From a cf. Phormidesmis sp. LEGE 11477 (GTDB taxonomy: Bacteria; Cyanobacteriota; Cyanobacteriia; Phormidesmidales; Phormidesmidaceae), in contig NZ_JADEXO010000021.1 in the NCBI RefSeq assembly GCF_015207105.1, positions 1 to 61,243 of the forward strand: a DNA stretch of 61,243 bases, given 5' to 3'. Position 1 is the stretch's first letter, and the number at the start of each line of letters is the position of its first letter. A model generated the notes under the pieces. That model was not told the DNA's origin and ran no database searches. It was given only the letters and a program-made list of their open reading frames with translations. The position numbers and the translations under genes were made by a program. Positions 37,297 through 51,340 of this stretch are shown here, one piece after another.

Positions 37297-37791
37297 TTAC
37301 ATCGTAAAAGTGAAAATGTAGAGGCGGCCTGTCTGTGCCGAGACGCCAACCCATCCATGAGTTTCGCCAAACAAAGCGCTCGGTTCGTAAAACTGTAGCG
37401 TAGTAAAATCGTCGCGAGTAATCCACCAATCAATAGGCTGAGCTGGTGCTATGTAGTTGGGCGATGGAGTCAGCGGCGTGAGAAGCTGTATCCACTGAGC
37501 AATGTCTTGGGATGCTACCTCGACGAAGTAAAACGTCTGGTAATCTGACGGCCCGAATTCACCATCTCCCAACTGCTGCTGCAGGAAGTTTGCGTCTAGA
37601 ATGGCGGTTGGCGGTGCTACATTCTCATTGAGAATAGCTGATACGCTAGCAGTTCTTTCAGTGCGATCGCCTTTGATCTGATAAACCGAAACCTGGGACG
37701 CCCTACTTCGGATCGTGCTGTTTTGGCCACAGGCCGTCAGGGTTACAAAACAAGTAATAATAAAACAAGCAATGATAGTGAGTCTGAACAT
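37297..37791 (-). CDS. small lipoprotein, intact copy of a duplicated pair
   Basis: 164 residues from ATG 37791, preceded by AGGGG. A signal sequence ends in LTACG (Cys about 21), a lipobox, and the mature chain is about 140 residues. It has no recognised domain: DRTERTASVSAI, ILDANFLQQQLGDGEFGPSDYQTFYFVEV, a DWWITRDDF stretch and a C-terminal beta-rich GWVGVSAQTGRLYIFTFTM. A longer frame to 37866 exists, but the ATG with SD and signal peptide is the better start. Its pseudogene copy lies 0.9 kb away. Confidence 0.8.
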   Translation of the reverse strand: MFRLTIIACFIITCFVTLTACGQNSTIRSRASQVSVYQIKGDRTERTASVSAILNENVAPPTAILDANFLQQQLGDGEFGPSDYQTFYFVEVASQDIAQWIQLLTPLTPSPNYIAPAQPIDWWITRDDFTTLQFYEPSALFGETHGWVGVSAQTGRLYIFTFTM

Positions 37792-38012
37792 ATAGCCCCT
37801 GTCAGGCTGTTTAGGATGGTCATATCGGCTAAAACCGGTATAGGGCAGCAGCCACCTAACTAGCACAGTAAGAATACACCACTTTTCTATAGCTCTCGAA
37901 GAGTTGCTTAGTACATCTTTATCGGCTGAAATCTTTACAGAGCAACAGGCAACTCTTCCCGCAGCGGTAGGAACCCGCGTCGTCGCACGGCGCTAGGGAA
38001 TGCCTACCAAGA

Positions 38013-38100
38013 CAAAGTAAGAACGCATCCTTACTTTGCTATGGCACTTTGCGTTATAAAACAAGGGGTGCAGCCTTTCGTGGTGTAGTAAGCAAAGTGC
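38013..38100. repeat. nested inverted repeats in the gene-free stretch before atp
   Basis: Two perfect 9-bp inverted repeats lie side by side. CAAAGTAAG (38013-38021) pairs with CTTACTTTG (38030-38038), and GCACTTTGC (38044-38052) pairs with GCAAAGTGC (38092-38100). A small AAGG/CCTT hairpin is inside the second. The shared ACTTTGC/GCAAAGT core recurs, so alternative pairings are possible. This may be a small palindromic element or a structured RNA. It is within the 436-bp gene-free stretch 37792-38227. Confidence 0.6.
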
Positions 38101-38170
38101 GGAAAGCTATAGCATCCTCATGATCAATAGGAATATCTGGAGCAGCACGATGCTGAGCCTAAAAACTCAA

Positions 38171-38193
38171 TAAAAAACAGGGCCGCAGCCCTG
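38171..38193 (-). terminator. rho-independent terminator of the atp operon
   Basis: On the minus strand the hairpin CAGGGC-TGCG-GCCCTG (6-bp GC-rich stem, 4-nt loop) is followed by TTTTTTA. It lies 35 bp after the atpG stop, so it ends the ATP synthase transcript. Confidence 0.88.
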
Positions 38194-38227
38194 CTTTTGA
38201 GTTGAAGCGATTAAGAAGACTCAGCTT

Positions 38228-39181
38228 TTAGCCTAGTGCTTCAGCACCGCCAACGACCTCAAGAATCTCTTGGGTAATTGCCGCCTGACGCGCTTTGTTG
38301 TAAGAAAGCGTCAAAGACTTCATTAGCTCTTTGGCGTTATCACTAGCGCTGTTCATAGCGGTCATTCGTGAAGCCAGCTCACTTGCCGCCGATTCTTGCA
38401 AGGCTCTAAGAATCTGGTTATTCAGATAGAGCGGTAGCAAAGCATCTAGAATCTGGGCCGGATCTTGCTCGAAGATCATATCTTTGGGGAAATCGCTGAT
38501 TTCTGTACCCGGTGCCTCGCTGCGTTCTACGGCTAGGCGACCGTCGCGGCTAGTCAACCGGAAGATTTCATCGTCTTGCGCTTCTAGACCTTGTGGATCT
38601 AGCGGTAGCAGCGTCTGGGTAACAGGGCGATTGCTGACCAAAGAGATGAACTTGGTATAGACCAGCTCTACTCGATCTACGCTTTCAGATAGGAACAATG
38701 ACAGCAGTTCATCTGCGATTCTCGAAGCCTCATCAGCAGTCGGAATCTGCTCTAAGCCGATGTACTTTTCGTCAATGGACTGACTACGACGCTCAAAGTA
38801 TTGAACGGCTTTGCGCCCCACTAGAACGTAAGTAAATTCTACGCCCTCAGCTTTTAGCTCTTTAGCACGGTTCTCAGCTCGGCGAATGACATTGGAGTTG
38901 TAGCCACCACACAAGCCTCTGTCTCCAGAGATCACCAACAGCGCTACTTTTTCAACATCGCGCGTCTGCATCAAGGGCAGATCAGTTGTGTCTTCAAACT
39001 TCAGACGGCTTTGCAAGCCATAGAGGACTTGAGCTAAGCGGTCAGCGAAAGGGCGGGTCGCATTCACCTGAGCTTGAGCGCGGCGCACTTTGGCTGCGGC
39101 CACTAGGCGCATTGCTTCGGTGATTTTCCGGGTATTTTTGACCGACTTAATGCGATCGCGAATCAATTTTAAATTAGCCAT
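38228..39181 (-). CDS. atpG: ATP synthase F1 gamma subunit
   Basis: 317 residues; cyanobacterial literature calls it atpC. The N-terminal coiled coil ([33 protein letters not shown]) and the C-terminal helix ([32 protein letters not shown]) form the rotor shaft inside the F1 head. Central elements include [13 protein letters not shown] and an extra cyanobacterial segment around [19 protein letters not shown]. Last gene of the operon, followed by a terminator. Confidence 0.97.
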   Translation of the reverse strand: MANLKLIRDRIKSVKNTRKITEAMRLVAAAKVRRAQAQVNATRPFADRLAQVLYGLQSRLKFEDTTDLPLMQTRDVEKVALLVISGDRGLCGGYNSNVIRRAENRAKELKAEGVEFTYVLVGRKAVQYFERRSQSIDEKYIGLEQIPTADEASRIADELLSLFLSESVDRVELVYTKFISLVSNRPVTQTLLPLDPQGLEAQDDEIFRLTSRDGRLAVERSEAPGTEISDFPKDMIFEQDPAQILDALLPLYLNNQILRALQESAASELASRMTAMNSASDNAKELMKSLTLSYNKARQAAITQEILEVVGGAEALG

Positions 39182-39247
39182 AATCGTTTCCTCACAAGGT
39201 CGCCAACTACTTTAAAGATAAGTCAGCGACCTATAGTTGCCTCCCCT

Positions 39248-40762
39248 CTATGCAGCCGTGAATGCTTGCTTGCTCTCATCGATCGCTTCTTCCAAAAGCT
39301 TGACGGCATCGTCAGTCAGCTTCTTGGTGCTGTTGATCTCGTCCACATAGCCTTTCTTGCTGGTGTTGACATAAGCGATCAGTTCACTCACATAGTCGGC
39401 AACTTTATCGACGGGAATGTCGTTGAGCTTGTCGTTAACACCCGCGTAGATAACCGCGACCTGCTCTGCCAAAGAACGAGGCGAGTATTGATTTTGCTTA
39501 AGAATCTCACGTAGGCGCTGACCCTTTGCTAGCTGAGCCTGCGTAGCCGGATCAAGATCAGAAGCGAACTGGGCAAAGGCTTGCAACTCGTCAAACTGAG
39601 CCAGCTCTAACTTCACCTTACCGGCTACTTTCTTGATGGCTTTGGTCTGAGCGGCAGAGCCAACCCGAGATACCGAGATACCCGCATTAATCGCTGGACG
39701 CAAGCCTGAGTTGAACAGATCAGAAGAAAGGAAGATTTGACCGTCAGTAATCGAGATTACATTGGTCGGAATATACGCCGAGACGTCGCCTGCTTGGGTC
39801 TCGATGATGGGTAGCGCAGTCATACTGCCCTCGCCGAGTTCAGGGCTAAGCTTGGCGGCGCGCTCTAGCAACCGTGAGTGTAGGAAGAACACATCGCCAG
39901 GATACGCTTCACGACCGGGTGGACGACGAAGCAAGAGTGACATCTGGCGGTAAGCCTGGGCTTGCTTAGTCAAGTCGTCGTAGATAATTAAGGTCGCTCT
40001 GCCTTTGTACATAAAGTACTCAGCGATCGCAGCGCCTGTGTAAGGAGCCAGGTACTGAAGCGCCGCTGGGTCGTTGGCATTTGCTGCGACTACAACCGTG
40101 TAGTCTAGTGCGCCCCGCTCTTCTAGCACGCCGATGACCTGAGCCACAGAAGAAGCCTTTTGGCCGATGGCAACATAGACACAGACTACGTCCTGGTCGG
40201 CCTGGTTGAGAATAGTGTCGATAGCGATCGCAGTCTTGCCCGTCTGACGGTCACCGATGATGAGCTCGCGCTGACCCCGGCCAATCGGAATCATCGCGTC
40301 AATCGCAGTAATCCCTGTCTGCAAAGGCTCGTATACCGACTTGCGCTCGATAATACCAGGAGCCATCGACTCAATTAGGCGACTTTCAGAGGTATTGACA
40401 TCGCCCTTACCATCCACTGGACGACCCAAGGTATCGACCACGCGGCCTAGCATCGCTTCGCCTACTGGGACAGAGGCAATTTTCCCGGTGGACTTGACCG
40501 TACTACCTTCTAGCACCTGACGGCCCGTGCCCATCATCACCGCGCCAACGTTGTCTTCTTCCAGGTTTAGAGCAATGCCAATTGTGCCATCGTCAAACTC
40601 CAACAGCTCACCCGCCATGGTGTTATCGAGTCCGTAGATGCGGGCAATCCCGTCACCGACTTGTAGAACGGTGCCGACGCTATCGGCTTTAACGTCTTTG
40701 TCGTACTGTTCTATCTGCTGTTGAATAATGCTGCTGATTTCGTCCGGTCTGATACTTACCAT
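39248..40762 (-). CDS. atpA: ATP synthase F1 alpha subunit
   Basis: 504 residues, full length. Non-catalytic nucleotide-binding subunit, with Walker [10 protein letters not shown] (about residues 170-178) and the alpha/beta signature [17 protein letters not shown]. The cyanobacterial alpha N-terminus [20 protein letters not shown] is present. It comes 66 bp before the gamma gene on the same transcript. Confidence 0.98.
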   Translation of the reverse strand: MVSIRPDEISSIIQQQIEQYDKDVKADSVGTVLQVGDGIARIYGLDNTMAGELLEFDDGTIGIALNLEEDNVGAVMMGTGRQVLEGSTVKSTGKIASVPVGEAMLGRVVDTLGRPVDGKGDVNTSESRLIESMAPGIIERKSVYEPLQTGITAIDAMIPIGRGQRELIIGDRQTGKTAIAIDTILNQADQDVVCVYVAIGQKASSVAQVIGVLEERGALDYTVVVAANANDPAALQYLAPYTGAAIAEYFMYKGRATLIIYDDLTKQAQAYRQMSLLLRRPPGREAYPGDVFFLHSRLLERAAKLSPELGEGSMTALPIIETQAGDVSAYIPTNVISITDGQIFLSSDLFNSGLRPAINAGISVSRVGSAAQTKAIKKVAGKVKLELAQFDELQAFAQFASDLDPATQAQLAKGQRLREILKQNQYSPRSLAEQVAVIYAGVNDKLNDIPVDKVADYVSELIAYVNTSKKGYVDEINSTKKLTDDAVKLLEEAIDESKQAFTAA

Positions 40763-40918
40763 TAGGAGTCGCTCTACTAACTTACGGATATGTACAAATG
40801 GAAAAAGATTGATTGAAGACAGGTTTGTGCCTAATTGTCGCTCAAACTGTCCTAGCTAAATATCTGCTCAATCAAAGTCAATTAGGTGTTTTTGATTGAA
40901 CACCTCGCTGCAAGCTGA

Positions 40919-41464
40919 TCAAACACCTAGCTGCAAACTAATGCGGCGAAGCTGACCGCGCAAGCTAGCATCCAAGACCTGAGAGCCAATCTGAATAATA
41001 ACCCCGCCTATCAGGTCTGGATCGATGCTCGTTTCTAAATCAACGGCTTTAGCCTGGGTGATCTCCTGCACTTTTTGACGAACGCTTTCTTTCTGCTCAT
41101 CGCTAAGTTCTACGGCTGAGGTGACTTCGGCTAGCACCGTTTGCTTCAGCTCACGTACCTGAGCCTGGAATTGCTTTAGGATCGGCTCTACCAAATAGAT
41201 TCGACCTCTATCGACTAACAAGAGCAAGAAGTTTCGCATCTCAGTGTTAGCATCGTCCCCTAGCACCTGGTTGATGACGCCTTTTTTGGCATCAGTATTG
41301 GCAATAGGGTTTGTCAAGAAGTCTCTGAACCCTTCTGATTCTTTGATTAGGTCCAAAAAATCAGTCGCAATCTGACTAATGGCATCGACAGAGTCTTTCG
41401 ACTTAGCAATAGAAAGCAGCGCTTGCGCGTAAGGAGCGGCAACCTCTGAAGTAGCAATACTCAT
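40919..41464 (-). CDS. atpH: ATP synthase delta subunit
   Basis: 181 residues (often called atpD in cyanobacteria). This peripheral stator subunit joins F1 to the b/b' stalk. Family features are VAAPYAQALLSIAKSKD at the N-terminus, FLTNPIANTDAKKGVI and FRDFL, and the C-terminal IDPDLIGGVIIQIGSQVLDASLRGQLRRI. A clear gap of 156 bp precedes atpA. Confidence 0.95.
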   Translation of the reverse strand: MSIATSEVAAPYAQALLSIAKSKDSVDAISQIATDFLDLIKESEGFRDFLTNPIANTDAKKGVINQVLGDDANTEMRNFLLLLVDRGRIYLVEPILKQFQAQVRELKQTVLAEVTSAVELSDEQKESVRQKVQEITQAKAVDLETSIDPDLIGGVIIQIGSQVLDASLRGQLRRISLQLGV

Positions 41465-41477
41465 CGTGTGTTTCTCC

Positions 41478-42002
41478 TTATTTTTCTAGCTGGGCAATAC
41501 TTTGATCGACCAGCCGGGTCTGCACGTCCTGGTTGAGAATTTCAGGCAGACGCGATCGCACTTTGTCCATTGCCATGGCTGACACCCGCTGACGCAGCTC
41601 TTGCATCACCCGATCCTGCTGAGAAGAAATATCTTGCGCTGCCGATGCCTTTAGTCGCTCAATGTCCTTATCAGACTGGGCCAAAACAGCTTCGCGGGCT
41701 GCTTCAGCATTGGTTTGGGCCTCTGCCTTGATCCGTTCAGCTTCTTTCTTCGCCATCTGTAGCTTTTGCTGCTGCTCAGCTAAAGACGCCGCCGCTTTCT
41801 TTTGACGCGCTTCCGCATCTTTAATAGCCGTCTCGATTGCTTCGCGGCGCTCTTTTAGTTTGCTACCCAAAAAGCCCTTACCAAAGTAGACAAGGACGCC
41901 GATCACGATGGCCAGGTTGATAATGTTGGTTTCGAGAATGTCGAAATTCAACCCAAATCCTTTAGTTTCAGAGGCTAGCAGCCCCCACGCTTGCATTAAC
42001 AC
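41478..42002 (-). CDS. atpF: ATP synthase F0 b subunit
   Basis: 174 residues. One N-terminal transmembrane helix ([13 protein letters not shown]) is followed by a long charged coiled coil ([32 protein letters not shown]). It forms a heterodimer with b' in the stator of cyanobacterial ATP synthase. It starts 13 bp before the delta gene. Confidence 0.95.
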   Translation of the reverse strand: MLMQAWGLLASETKGFGLNFDILETNIINLAIVIGVLVYFGKGFLGSKLKERREAIETAIKDAEARQKKAAASLAEQQQKLQMAKKEAERIKAEAQTNAEAAREAVLAQSDKDIERLKASAAQDISSQQDRVMQELRQRVSAMAMDKVRSRLPEILNQDVQTRLVDQSIAQLEK

Positions 42003-42175
42003 TTTCGATACCTAATACTGCTTCGTCTCTTTTGGCCTATGTCTGCTGCTAGACGGTTCGTCCTTTAGCAATCAACCTTTTATCTCACCTTTTCTTAGCC
42101 CTTTTAACCCGACTTTTCTAGTCAGACCCTTTTAATCAGGTCCTATTGACTAAACCGCCGAATTAGGCCATCGAA

Positions 42176-42664
42176 TTAGGCTGCCGAACCCAGCAGCTTG
42201 CCTAAAATCTGGTCGCTTAAGGAATCGACCTGCTGCTCTAGCTGACCTAGCGCCGCCGCTTTCTGCTCGTCTAATTCCTTTTGTACCGCTTCACGCTTAC
42301 TAGCCGCTTCCTGTTGAGCCTCTGCCTGCTTTTGCGCGGCAGTTTGCTGCGCGTCCGCCTGAGCGGCTTCAATCACGTTGCGAGCCTCTTTGCGAGTATC
42401 CGCCAAAGATTTCTCATACTCAGCGGCGAGCTTTTCAGCCTTGGCTAAACGCTCCGATGCGCCAGATTTTGCACCGCGTATGTAGGCGTCTCGCTCATCA
42501 ATGGCATTACCCAAAGGCTTGTACAAAATGGCATTGAGCACCGCCATCAAAATCAAAAACTGAATCGCCATCAAAGGCAGCGTCGCGTTTAGATCAAACA
42601 ACCCACCCGCTTCTTCAGCCGCTTCGACACTTTCAACAGCTAATAGTGTCAGTCCCATCCACAT
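42176..42664 (-). CDS. atpF2: ATP synthase F0 b' subunit
   Basis: 162 residues (also called atpG in cyanobacteria). The N-terminal [42 protein letters not shown] is characteristic of b', followed by a long alpha-helical tail rich in Ala, Glu, Gln and Lys. It is a divergent duplicate of b. Having separate b and b' is typical of photosynthetic organisms. It lies 173 bp upstream of the b gene. Confidence 0.95.
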   Translation of the reverse strand: MWMGLTLLAVESVEAAEEAGGLFDLNATLPLMAIQFLILMAVLNAILYKPLGNAIDERDAYIRGAKSGASERLAKAEKLAAEYEKSLADTRKEARNVIEAAQADAQQTAAQKQAEAQQEAASKREAVQKELDEQKAAALGQLEQQVDSLSDQILGKLLGSAA

Positions 42665-42945
42665 ATTCTTTACTTACCCTCGCTGAAATTCATTCAGCGA
42701 GCTACTCCCGATTGAATAAACAGACAATTTTTACTGTGCTCGGTTTAGCCGCTAGAGCCTCTTAGTCAAATTGAGTTAGTCAAACTAGCCTAGTCGAATC
42801 GATTGACCGACATTAACTAATAGGGCTAGGCAAAGCAGCCGTAGAGCGCACACATCTGTAGAGCACACATAACAAAGCTGGGTAGAAAAAGAAACGAATT
42901 TCTAGAAGAAACAGGTTCCTTTTCTCTGCCCAGCCCAATGAATGC

Positions 42946-43233
<288 letters not shown>

Positions 43234-43363
43234 TTACTATCTCGAACACAAGTCTAGAGGGGTTATTTCTAGCGATGCTCTCAATAGATAGGACGGCTAG
43301 CCCAGAGTGAGATTAACGAGAGTCTCCATCTCTCAAGGTTTTGATGTCTCAAGCTTGCAGATG

Positions 43364-44095
43364 CTAGTGGCCTTCCATGGCCTCGCCAATGTAGGCAGCC
43401 GCCAGCGTAGCGAAAATCAGGGCCTGAATAGCACTAGTAAAAAGACCTAGCACCATCAAAGGCAGCGGAATAAACAAAGGAACTAGCAGAACCAATACAC
43501 CCACAGCCAGTTCATCCGCCAAGATATTGCCAAACAGTCGGAAGCTGAGCGAGAGCGGCTTGGTAAAGTCTTCGAGGATGTTGATAGGCAGCAAGATCGG
43601 GGTTGGCTCAATGTAGCGTTTGAAGTAGCCCAGACCGCGCTTGCGAAAACCTGCGTAGAAGTAAGCTAGCGAAGTGAGCAGTGCCAAAGCGACGGTCGTA
43701 TTGATGTCGTTGGTCGGCGCTGTCAATTCACCCGACGGAATGTGAAAGAGCTTCCAGGGCACCAGCGCACCTGCCCAGTTGGACACAAAGATAAAGAGGA
43801 ATAGCGTGCCGACGAAGGGAACCCAAGGGCGGTATTCCTTCTCTCCAATCTGGTCTTTGGCCAAATCGCGAATAAAGTCTAGCGCGTATTCCATCAGGTT
43901 TTGTAGGCCAGAGGGAACGCGCTCTACCTTGCGAGTAGCTAAAAAGGCCACACCAATCAAAGCAGCAGCCACAAACCAAGAGGTAATAAAAACCTGTCCG
44001 TGAATGTTTAGACCGCCAATTTTCCAATAATAGTGCTCGCCTACTTCTAGTTTGGCTAGAAGTGAAGCGTTGAAGAAGTGAAGGGTGTTTAGCAT
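43364..44095 (-). CDS. atpB: ATP synthase F0 a subunit
   Basis: 243 residues (atpI in cyanobacterial literature). Polytopic membrane protein, the stator channel that passes protons to the c-ring. The essential Arg lies in [22 protein letters not shown]. The N-terminus is extracytosolic ([10 protein letters not shown]-like). Confidence 0.96.
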   Translation of the reverse strand: MLNTLHFFNASLLAKLEVGEHYYWKIGGLNIHGQVFITSWFVAAALIGVAFLATRKVERVPSGLQNLMEYALDFIRDLAKDQIGEKEYRPWVPFVGTLFLFIFVSNWAGALVPWKLFHIPSGELTAPTNDINTTVALALLTSLAYFYAGFRKRGLGYFKRYIEPTPILLPINILEDFTKPLSLSFRLFGNILADELAVGVLVLLVPLFIPLPLMVLGLFTSAIQALIFATLAAAYIGEAMEGH

Positions 44096-44268
44096 CGCCG
44101 TTTAGATCTCTAGAGTGCGGTATGGCCATGTTGAAGTCAAACTTTGTTGTCTGCGCTACAACATCGGTGCATTGAATTTAGTTATTCAGCCAGGTATTCA
44201 ACCAGGGGAAACTCGATAAAGCTACTTTGATAGTGACAGCCATTGGGTATTCGACAGCCATTACTCAA

Positions 44269-44310
44269 CTATTAACCCAACTATTAACCCAGCTATTTGT
44301 ATTAACCCAA
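44269..44310 (+). repeat. 12-bp repeat upstream of atpB
   Basis: Repeats of CTATTAACCCAA(G) occur at 44269-44280 and 44281-44292, then a degenerate third copy to 44310. They lie in the 282-bp spacer between atp1 and the a-subunit gene. On the minus-strand message they read TTGGGTTAATAG. Confidence 0.55.
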
Positions 44311-44377
44311 CTACTTGACAATTCCATTAGCTAACAAGATTCGTAGACTAGCAAGAGCTGGCAATGATGGGCTAGCG

Positions 44378-44947
44378 CTAAACCAGTTCTTCTGAAGCTA
44401 CTGACTTGCCAGGCATCACGGCTGTCCACAGGACAAAACTAATCAACGCTGCTTTGTAGGTCAAAAAGCCTAGGAATACCGGAAGTACAGAGAGCTGCTG
44501 CCACTGGGTCGCCACCACCATAACGCCGATAAAAATAGCTAACCTACCGCTGCTCGGCCCGTTAGAGGCAGTTGGCTGCTGGCGACCGATGTTACCTACG
44601 CTCTTCGCTAGCATTCTGAAGTAAACGATGCCAGTGACTGAGCCCACTATATAGTTGAGCGCAGTATTGAGCGAGTAAGCGCCCCAAACAGCCAAGAAGA
44701 TGACGACGGTAAAAACCAAGGTCAGCTTAAGCAAGTCTTGCTGTAGTCGGTAGTACTCCTGCATGGAGGTTTTAGAAGCGGGTGGTAGCGGCGGGCGTTC
44801 ACCTGACGCTGCTTCTAGATCTCCTTGTTCGTTGGCTTGCTCGCTAGCTTCGGTGGTCTCTAGCTCAGCAATTGCTGAACCAATATTCTCTTCAGCGATC
44901 GCCGAGAGATTGAGAGAAACATCAGCTATTTTTTCTCCAGAAGTCAC
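44378..44947 (-). CDS. atp1: ATP synthase assembly subunit I (Atp1)
   Basis: 189 residues from GTG 44947. First gene of the operon, as in other cyanobacteria. Residues 1-65 are hydrophilic and low complexity, and four hydrophobic helices then follow, with QQDLLKLTLVFTVVIFLAVWGAYSLNTALNYIVGSVTGIVYFRML. Subunit I helps c-ring assembly in other bacteria; the role here is inferred. The long N-terminal tail is variable in the family, and the start is not certain. Confidence 0.88.
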   Translation of the reverse strand: MTSGEKIADVSLNLSAIAEENIGSAIAELETTEASEQANEQGDLEAASGERPPLPPASKTSMQEYYRLQQDLLKLTLVFTVVIFLAVWGAYSLNTALNYIVGSVTGIVYFRMLAKSVGNIGRQQPTASNGPSSGRLAIFIGVMVVATQWQQLSVLPVFLGFLTYKAALISFVLWTAVMPGKSVASEELV

Positions 44948-45124
44948 GTTAGAAATGATGCCAAGAAGTGGTGTCAGTTGCCTGCCGATTTACCTGCTCT
45001 TTTGCGATCGCCTAATAAAAATATCTATCAAACGAAACGCTCTAAAACAGTTAAGTAACTAGAGTTAAGTTCTGTGAAACCAAGGGCAATCATATCACGG
45101 CAATAATACTTATTACAGAAAGAT

Positions 45125-46417
45125 TTAATAGCTAGCAGTGGTTTTTTTCTCAGTCGGCGCTAGCAGGATTAGCTGCCGATTCTGAAGCGATCGCACCATT
45201 TCGAGTGCTTCAGTTTGGGCCTGGACATCTATCTGCGTCAAAATTTCAGCGACCGATAGAGCCTGAGCCGGATTGCACTTTTCCATAAAGGCGAACTCTG
45301 CTTCGCTAATCGAGACCACCTGATAGTCGTAATTAAAGAAGCTGCGGCTAGGCCAGCCCTCTATACAAGGATGCCTTTCAGGAATAGCGGCTAATAAAGT
45401 CTCATCGTCCCCCCAGTCCGCTAGCGCTAACGGCGGGCGGCTCAAAAAGAATTCAAAGTGGGTCAGTTCTGGATCGAGCACCTCTGTCAGGCGATAGCGA
45501 TCGCGCTCGTTCATCTGCGCGGCTCTGGCTATCAGATCGGGCGCTGTCCCAATCAGCCTCGATAGGTCCCAGTACTGTGGATTTGAAAAGCCCACAAAAT
45601 CTAGCCTTGAAGCATCTATTAGATCAAACAGCGTTTTAACGTTGTAGTCGATCTCTTGAGGATGGACATACATATCCGCAAAGCATTCATCGCGCTGGTT
45701 TTCTAGCGACCAGCGCGTCTCTTCGCGTTTGCGTAGCCGATTTTCTGTCGGTAGCGAGGAAAACAGGGTGCGGCCCACCGCAACGCCATCTTTATAGTCG
45801 CCGCGCCGATCGCCTTGCAGCAGTGCGATCGCCTCTTGAGTCAGCTGAATTTCCCACCGGCCTAGCTCTGCGTAGACAAAGATATGAAAAATGCCGCCGG
45901 GCTTAAGCTTTTGAGCGAGCGCCTGAATGCCGCGAATAGGATCGGGCATATGGTGAAGTACGCCCACACAGTTGATCAGATCGAACTCACCTGGAATTTG
46001 ATCGACATCATAGATGCTGGTGTTGTAGAAGGTGACTCTATCTGCGCCGGAGCGCTGGCAGCGTTCTTTAGCAACCGCGATCGCTCCCGCACTCAAGTCA
46101 ATGCCCACCACCTCAGCCCCTGGGTTTAGATGCACTAGATACTCAGTGCTGACTCCGGTGCCGCAGCCCGCATCTAGAATTCGCACACTGTTCGTTTCTG
46201 GCTTGCGCCCCGTGCAAAAACTGTAGGCCGCCGGCCAAGTCCAGCGCCAGTTATAGCCAGGAGGCACTTCATCTAGCAGGGGCTCGGGGGGAAAAGGATA
46301 GGCATCGTACAGTTTGGCCACTGCCGAACTCACGGCAGCAGTATCAGTCGTGGACGCATCGGCGGAAAGTCCCGGCAGGTTAGTTTGAGGATTGGCAGGT
46401 GGCTGAGTAGGCTGCAT
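45125..46417 (-). CDS. class I SAM-dependent methyltransferase
   Basis: 430 residues. Motif I is ILDAGCGTGVSTEYL (about 80-94), then VVGIDLSAGAI, FDLINCVGVLHHMPDP and LKPGGIFHIFVYAELGR, the Rossmann SAM-binding pattern of small-molecule methyltransferases. It has a long, unclassified C-terminal part (about 210 residues), with HPQEIDYNVKTLFDLIDASRLDFVGF. The N-terminus is low complexity. Cyanobacterial homologues with this layout exist but no substrate is known to me. It is convergent with nothing and divergent from apcE. Confidence 0.85.
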   Translation of the reverse strand: MQPTQPPANPQTNLPGLSADASTTDTAAVSSAVAKLYDAYPFPPEPLLDEVPPGYNWRWTWPAAYSFCTGRKPETNSVRILDAGCGTGVSTEYLVHLNPGAEVVGIDLSAGAIAVAKERCQRSGADRVTFYNTSIYDVDQIPGEFDLINCVGVLHHMPDPIRGIQALAQKLKPGGIFHIFVYAELGRWEIQLTQEAIALLQGDRRGDYKDGVAVGRTLFSSLPTENRLRKREETRWSLENQRDECFADMYVHPQEIDYNVKTLFDLIDASRLDFVGFSNPQYWDLSRLIGTAPDLIARAAQMNERDRYRLTEVLDPELTHFEFFLSRPPLALADWGDDETLLAAIPERHPCIEGWPSRSFFNYDYQVVSISEAEFAFMEKCNPAQALSVAEILTQIDVQAQTEALEMVRSLQNRQLILLAPTEKKTTASY

Positions 46418-49632
<3,215 letters not shown>

Positions 49633-49666
49633 CGTTAGAAGCTTAGTTCGAGAGCTGTAACGACAT

Positions 49667-49702
49667 AAGGATGCACACTTAACCCTTTGTGCGTCCTTTT
49701 TT
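49667..49702 (+). terminator. rho-independent terminator of apcE
   Basis: An 11-bp stem (AAGGATGCACA with TGTGCGTCCTT, one G-U pair) and a 6-8-nt loop are followed by TTTTTT. It lies 34 bp after the apcE stop, so apcE may be mostly a separate transcript from apcABC. Confidence 0.9.
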
Positions 49703-50149
49703 GCCTGCTCAGAAGAATAGCCGCTCTTCAAACGACTGATTAGCGGCTAGCTATAAAGTTTAGCCTCTGGGAAACTGAGGGATTAGATTACGAAATGTTT
49801 CTAAACCTCTAAGAAGGTAAGCGAAATACTAGAAAATGTTTACAGAAAAGACTGCTGAGCCAGACGAGAACAAGCTTTCAAAAGGGATATCTCTGTTGCT
49901 TTCTCTCTAGGCTTGTTCACAGGCAAGAAAAGTAACAAAGTTTATACCTTTGGCTGCTCGTAAGACTTCATAATAGTGTGGTAGGCAGCTACACCATTAG
50001 TTTGTGCCCAAATTTTTGAGCGAGGCTGTGTGTAGTCGCCTTAAACAGTGCCGAAGTCTAGAACTAAAGCTTAGCTGTTTAATTTTTCATCTGTTTTTAC
50101 ACAGAACCAGTGAAACTCATCTGGTTTATTCTTTCGGAGGAATCCATTA
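49703..50149. other. apcA promoter region
   Basis: 447 bp between the apcE terminator and apcA, without an ORF. CATAAT at about 49970 could be a -10 element of the strong apcA promoter, but the -35 is not convincing. TCGGAGGAATCC just before the ATG is an excellent ribosome binding site. The leader is probably long. Confidence 0.5.
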
Positions 50150-50635
50150 ATGAGTATAGTCACGAAGTCAATCGTGAATGCTGATGCTGAGGCCCGCTAC
50201 CTCAGCCCTGGCGAGTTGGATCGCATTAAGGGGTTTGTCACCTCTGGCGAGCGTCGTGTTCGCATCGCTCAAGTCTTGACTGAGTCTCGTGAGCGCATCG
50301 TCAAGACTGCTGGCGACCAGCTTTTCCAAAAGCGCCCTGACGTTGTTTCTCCTGGCGGCAACGCTTATGGTGAAGAAATGACTGCAACCTGCTTGCGTGA
50401 TATGGACTACTACTTGCGTCTGATCACCTACGGTGTGGTCGCAGGCGATGTAGCCCCTATTGAAGAGATCGGCCTAGTCGGTGCTCGTGAGATGTATAAC
50501 TCGCTCGGCACGTCTATTCCAGCGATGGCAGATTCCATTCGCTGCATGAAGAGCGTTGCTAGCTCCATGATGTCTGGGGATGAGGCACTTGAGGCTGCTT
50601 CTTACTTTGACTACGTCATCGGCGGCTTGCAGTAA
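50150..50635 (+). CDS. apcA: allophycocyanin alpha subunit
   Basis: 161 residues, standard length. The bilin-binding Cys81 is in [18 protein letters not shown]. The start [23 protein letters not shown] is characteristic. It forms, with ApcB, the trimeric discs of the phycobilisome core. A strong GGAGG lies before the ATG. It is 135 bp upstream of apcB. Confidence 0.99.
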   Translation: MSIVTKSIVNADAEARYLSPGELDRIKGFVTSGERRVRIAQVLTESRERIVKTAGDQLFQKRPDVVSPGGNAYGEEMTATCLRDMDYYLRLITYGVVAGDVAPIEEIGLVGAREMYNSLGTSIPAMADSIRCMKSVASSMMSGDEALEAASYFDYVIGGLQ

Positions 50636-50655
50636 GCCATCCATGAGCCGGCCCT

Positions 50656-50699
50656 AAAGCTAGCCCCCAAAGCTAGCCCCCAAAGCTAGCTCCCAAAGC
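50656..50699 (+). repeat. 13-bp tandem repeat in the apcA-apcB spacer
   Basis: Three full copies and one partial copy of AAAGCTAGCCCCC follow one another. The third copy carries one change. They lie in the 135-bp spacer between apcA and apcB, 21 bp after the apcA stop. Confidence 0.8.
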
Positions 50700-50770
50700 G
50701 ATCACCTGAGAAATCAGCTGTTTCTCATTTGTTTACATCTGTTTTAGTCCACTTTTAGGAAGCACACCCA

Positions 50771-51256
50771 ATGCAAGATGCAATTACTGCTGTAATTAAT
50801 GCTTCAGATGTTCAGGGTAAATACCTTGATTCATCTTCTATGGATAAGCTGAAGGCTTATTTCCAAACTGGTGAGTTGCGCGTTCGCGCGGCTACCTCTA
50901 TCAGCGCTAACGCCGCTGAAATCGTCAAGGAAGCGGTAGCGAAGTCTCTGCTTTACTCTGATATCACTCGTCCTGGTGGCAACATGTACACCACCCGTCG
51001 CTATGCTGCCTGCATTCGCGACTTGGACTACTACCTGCGCTATTCCACCTACGCCATGCTCGCTGGCGATCCTTCCATTCTCGATGAGCGTGTGCTCAAC
51101 GGTTTGAAAGAAACTTACAACTCCTTGGGCGTTCCTGTCGGTGCTACCGTTCAGGCCATCCAAGCGATCAAAGAAGTCACTGCTAGCCTGGTTGGTGCTG
51201 ACGCTGGTAAAGAAATGGGCGTTTACCTTGACTACATCTGCTCTGGCCTCAGCTAG
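50771..51256 (+). CDS. apcB: allophycocyanin beta subunit
   Basis: 161 residues. Cys81 in [20 protein letters not shown] carries the bilin. Asn71 in GGNMY is the residue that is gamma-N-methylated in the family. The N-terminus [20 protein letters not shown] is typical. AGGAAG precedes the ATG. Heterodimer with ApcA. Confidence 0.99.
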   Translation: MQDAITAVINASDVQGKYLDSSSMDKLKAYFQTGELRVRAATSISANAAEIVKEAVAKSLLYSDITRPGGNMYTTRRYAACIRDLDYYLRYSTYAMLAGDPSILDERVLNGLKETYNSLGVPVGATVQAIQAIKEVTASLVGADAGKEMGVYLDYICSGLS

Positions 51257-51340
51257 GTGATGAGCTAGGTGAATAGATAGTCCTGTTTCACTTTTGGATT
51301 CGCACAAAACTAACTTGTTAGTCTTTTGACGAGTCCTCAA

